From an uncultured Clostridia bacterium (GTDB lineage Bacteria; Bacillota; Clostridia; Oscillospirales; Acutalibacteraceae): a stretch of DNA of 38,219 bases. A program made the position numbers and the translations under genes. Every line of letters starts with the position of its first letter. Within the stretch, counting starts at the first letter, position 1. The notes under the pieces are model-generated. The model saw only the letters and a program-made list of their open reading frames with translations. It was not told where the DNA came from and searched no databases. The DNA lies in contig CAMUZI010000010.1 of the NCBI GenBank assembly GCA_947165155.1, positions 1 through 38,219 on the forward strand. Direction: 5' to 3'. This document shows positions 36,184 through 38,219 of this stretch, piece after piece.

Positions 36184-36212
36184 ATTGTATAAACAATCTA
36201 GACGAATGTCAA
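36184..36212 (-). promoter_or_regulatory. sigma-A promoter of the rpsF-ssb-infC-rpmI-rplT-dprA operon
   Basis: On the minus strand TTGACA (36212-36207), 17-base spacer, TACAAT (36189-36184). It lies 33 bases before the rpsF TTG. No terminator is evident between ssb and infC, only a small hairpin (CGCTC/GAGCG, 35374-35391). Confidence 0.82.
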
Positions 36213-36461
36213 TCTTAAAATTGAAAATCAAATCGAAAAATAAAAAATACACACTAAAAAATGAAAAAATACTCGTGTATAAACAGAAACATTTATAAAT
36301 ATTTTACTTTTATATATACGATTTTTAAATTACTAAAAAATAAACAAAAAAGAAGCAGCATTTCACTTGCTTATTTACCAATCAAAACGCGATTTATCCG
36401 CTAGTGCCTTGCGCCATTCCGTCAAAGTCTCATCTTCAAGAATGAAGACATCAGAGGCAAA
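36213..36461. other. AT-rich intergenic region with a possible gene fragment
   Basis: Mostly very AT-rich. On the minus strand a 32-codon ORF (36375-36473) ends TEWRKALADKSRFDW; its base composition is richer in GC than the surroundings, suggesting the C-terminus of a lost gene, but it is not identifiable. Confidence 0.3.
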
Positions 36462-36755
36462 ATGGAACATCATGCAATAATCTATTCTGACCTTCCGAAA
36501 AATCTTGGGTACAAAGATAATATTATGGAAATGTTCATGTCCAGAATTGAAGAATTAGAGACGGAAAAAGCTAAAATTCAACTGAAGATCGACATGATCC
36601 TCGATGAAATATCATTTTTACCTGAAGCTTCATACAGAGTTTTGATTTATAAATACGTAGACGAAATGTCTTGGGAACAGATTTCTCAAAAACTTGGATA
36701 TAGTAAGTCGTCATGTTATCGCTTCTTCAATGATGCTAAAAAGATTTCGTTTTAA
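36462..36755 (+). CDS. phage-type sigma-70 region-4-like protein
   Basis: 97-residue protein: N-terminal coiled coil (about 25-50, MSRIEELETEKAKIQLKIDM) and a C-terminal helix-turn-helix, YRVLIYKYVDEMSWEQISQK followed by LGYSKSSCYRFFNDAKK. This matches the small region-4-like regulators (ArpU/DUF1492 type) often found in the late-control part of Firmicutes prophages. GAGG lies 5 bases before the ATG. With the KGG-type ORF at the right edge it hints at a phage remnant. Confidence 0.7.
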   Translation: MEHHAIIYSDLPKNLGYKDNIMEMFMSRIEELETEKAKIQLKIDMILDEISFLPEASYRVLIYKYVDEMSWEQISQKLGYSKSSCYRFFNDAKKISF

Positions 36756-36777
36756 TTAAAAAAATCAAACTTTTGGG

Positions 36778-36806
36778 TTGACTTTTTCTGCTGAGTTTGG
36801 TATAAT
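36778..36806 (+). promoter_or_regulatory. sigma-A promoter of the Rpn-type gene
   Basis: TTGACT, 17-base spacer, TATAAT: near consensus, 33 bases before ATG 36840. Confidence 0.82.
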
Positions 36807-36839
36807 GAAAGCGTTGAACTTAGTAAAGTGATAGCGAAG

Positions 36840-37689
36840 ATGAGGATATGTGCGAAGAATGATTTATTGTTCAAAATGATATTTGGAGACCCGAATCATA
36901 ACGGAGCTCTCGTGAATCTCTTGCAATCCATTCTGGATATTCCTCGCGATGAGTATAGATATAAAAATTGTTGATCCGAATTTGAAGATTAGGAGTCCAT
37001 TGGACAAGCGTGGAATATTGGACATAAAACTAAACACTAAGAGTGGCGGGATAATCGATGTTGAATTGCAAGTTAGAGAAACTGCAGACATGGACAAGCG
37101 AGTTTTGTTTTATGCTTCCAAGATGATTAGCGAACAAATAAATAGTGGAGAAGAATACGAGAAAATAAAGAAAGTTATTAGTATCATAATTTGTACAGAT
37201 CATAATATGATTAAAGACAGCAAGGAGTATCACAATAGGTATTTTCTTATTGACGAGAAGACCGGTTCGAAATTTACTGATGTGCTTGAAATTGATGTTA
37301 TTGAGTTTTTAAAGCTTCCAAAAGCAGATAATAGTGATTTGGCGACATGGCTTAAGTTTCTAAATGCAAATAGTGAGGAGGAATTAGAAATGGTTGCAAA
37401 GAGTGGTACGGCCTTCAACGAAGCAGTTTGTAGATACAAAGAACTAACCAATGATGAAGCTACTAGGATGATTCTCGAAGAAAGAGAAAAGGCTTGGAAA
37501 GACGAAAGGGCTAGGTTGAAATTTGCTACCCAGAAAGGCAAAGCAGAAGGTCTGAAACAAGGTGAAAAAAAGGGCAGGAATGAACAGAAAATCGAGATTG
37601 CTAGGAAAATGCTAATGAAGAATAAAGATATTAGTGAAATTATGGAATTTACAGATTTATCAGAAGAGGAAATTAAGAAATTAAGGTAA
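36840..37689 (+). pseudogene. Rpn-family PD-(D/E)XK nuclease, frameshifted
   Basis: Family of recombination-promoting nucleases also annotated as PD-(D/E)XK transposases (PF12784 type). The true N-terminus reads MRICAKNDLLFKMIFGDPNH from ATG 36840 and runs to LQSILDIPRDEYRYKNC, stop. The rest is in another frame from about 36949: DIKIVDPNLKIRSPLDKRGI, LDIKLNTKSGGIIDVELQV (catalytic D...ExQ), RVLFYASKMISEQINSGEEY and a charged C-terminal helix. A single small indel near 36950-36965 joins them. The shorter product from ATG 36949 keeps the catalytic residues and could be made. The strong promoter suggests transcription. The alternative is a sequencing error or a real slippage site. Confidence 0.75.
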
Positions 37690-37746
37690 ACATACGTTTG
37701 AAGTCTATTTTAGAATTTATTCAGCAATTATGTGTTTTCATAATTT

Positions 37747-37830
37747 TGATGAGTTTTGAAGCGTTTGTGATGAACTTTGACGTTTTTTTGATGAGTTTTG
37801 AATCGAAATTGATGAGTTTTGAGGCGTTTT
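37747..37830. repeat. four 21-bp tandem repeats
   Basis: Units start at 37747, 37768, 37789 and 37810, each beginning TGATGA(G/A)(T/C)TTTGA. On the minus strand they encode a heptad KRFKTHQ-like repeat within an open frame of about 60 codons (37728-37919) that has no good start signal. Confidence 0.75.
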
Positions 37831-37984
37831 GAAGCGGTTTGAAACGATCTGATGTGGTATGATATTAGAATGCGAGAATTGTATGCATACAAATTTTGCA
37901 TGATTTCTAGTGTTCTCAACTGAGCTTGCGAGATGTCTTCCTTTTTGGGAGATGTTTTCTTTTTGTAAAGAAAGGGTGATCAAA

Positions 37985-38104
37985 ATGATAAAAATAATAG
38001 GTGATTTTCATCGACAATTTGAATGCAAAAAAATGAACAAAATTGAAAATTCTGAAAATGCCTCGAAACCCAGTAATCATAAGCCTTTGAGGGGTTATGA
38101 ATAG
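37985..38104 (+). CDS. small ORF upstream of the KGG-type gene
   Basis: 39 codons from ATG 37985, preceded by GAAAGGGTGAT with about 5-base spacing. It is basic (MIKIIGDFHRQFECKKMNKI) and not recognised. Its stop overlaps the next start (38097), suggesting coupling. Confidence 0.4.
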   Translation: MIKIIGDFHRQFECKKMNKIENSENASKPSNHKPLRGYE

Positions 38105-38219
38105 TGAAAATTTGGTGCCGATCAGCTCGAGAACAGCTCGAGAAATAAAACAAATGGGAAAAAAAGGTGCAATAAGGTCAAATGAAGTGCAACGTAAAAA
38201 CAAAGAAGAAAAACAAAAG
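38097..38219 (+). CDS. N-terminus of a KGG/terminase-small-subunit-like protein (runs off the window)
   Basis: 41 codons are visible from ATG 38097: NSENLVPISSRTAREIKQMG then KKGAIRSNEVQRKNKEEKQK. The pattern NLIP...RT..E.r..GkKGGi.S...R. is typical of small proteins near phage terminase genes. GAGGGG lies just upstream. Incomplete. Confidence 0.6.
   Translation, partial: MNSENLVPISSRTAREIKQMGKKGAIRSNEVQRKNKEEKQK

Noticed and set aside
37747-37830. CRISPR array
   Set aside because: Direct 21-bp repeats without spacers.

Overview
The window is low-GC DNA with Firmicutes-type signals: strong GGAGG Shine-Dalgarno sites, TTGACA-17-TATAAT promoters, and clostridial gene sets (pst, nusA-rnpM-infB, rpsF-ssb, infC-rpmI-rplT, dprA, plsY, ispF, CrtO-like acyltransferase, family-4 UDG, clostridial-type Ogg). 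I read it as a clostridial chromosome, probably a host-associated lineage undergoing genome erosion. That lifestyle is inference, drawn from decayed genes, IS1-family remnants, MITEs, a toxin without an antitoxin and putative membrane-anchored or secreted proteins.

Layout. 1-4450 (mostly minus): phosphate transporter pstS-pstC-pstA behind ychF, the pstS start lying inside a duplicated ychF tail. 4530-6262: a MITE and a decayed membrane-anchored protein gene. 6346-9325 (plus): three tandem copies of one family-2 glycosyltransferase module, two of them fused. 9326-12868 (minus): priA, rpoZ and an anchored orphan protein. 13015-14034: family-4 uracil-DNA glycosylase and a SLOG protein. 14071-19619 (minus): nusA-rnpM-infB and a fused rbfA::nrnA, followed by four extra copies of the fused gene's 3' end. 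20053-23482 (plus): htrA, an IS1-family remnant, tRNA-Lys, plsY and ispF. 23592-26055: an anchored protein with ubiquitin-specific-protease-like boxes, then an IS1 remnant joined to a MITE. 26163-30985: a secreted orphan, a CrtO-like acyltransferase coupled to a D,D-carboxypeptidase, and a Lys-rich orphan. 31114-32369: divergent ogg and mazF. 32614-36212 (minus): rpsF-ssb-infC-rpmI-rplT-dprA behind one good promoter, followed by two extra copies of the dprA 3' end. 36375-38219: phage- or mobile-like small genes, a frameshifted Rpn-type nuclease and a KGG-type ORF running off the edge.

The most unusual pattern is repeated direct duplication of gene 3' ends: ychF, rbfA::nrnA, dprA, and the glycosyltransferase with the tail of convergent priA. 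In one case the duplicate supplies the ribosome-binding site and start codon of the next gene. Other notable points are the USP-like protein, an RbfA-NrnA fusion, a PstC with an extra four-helix N-terminal domain, and likely AUA and AUU start codons for infC and the uracil-DNA glycosylase.
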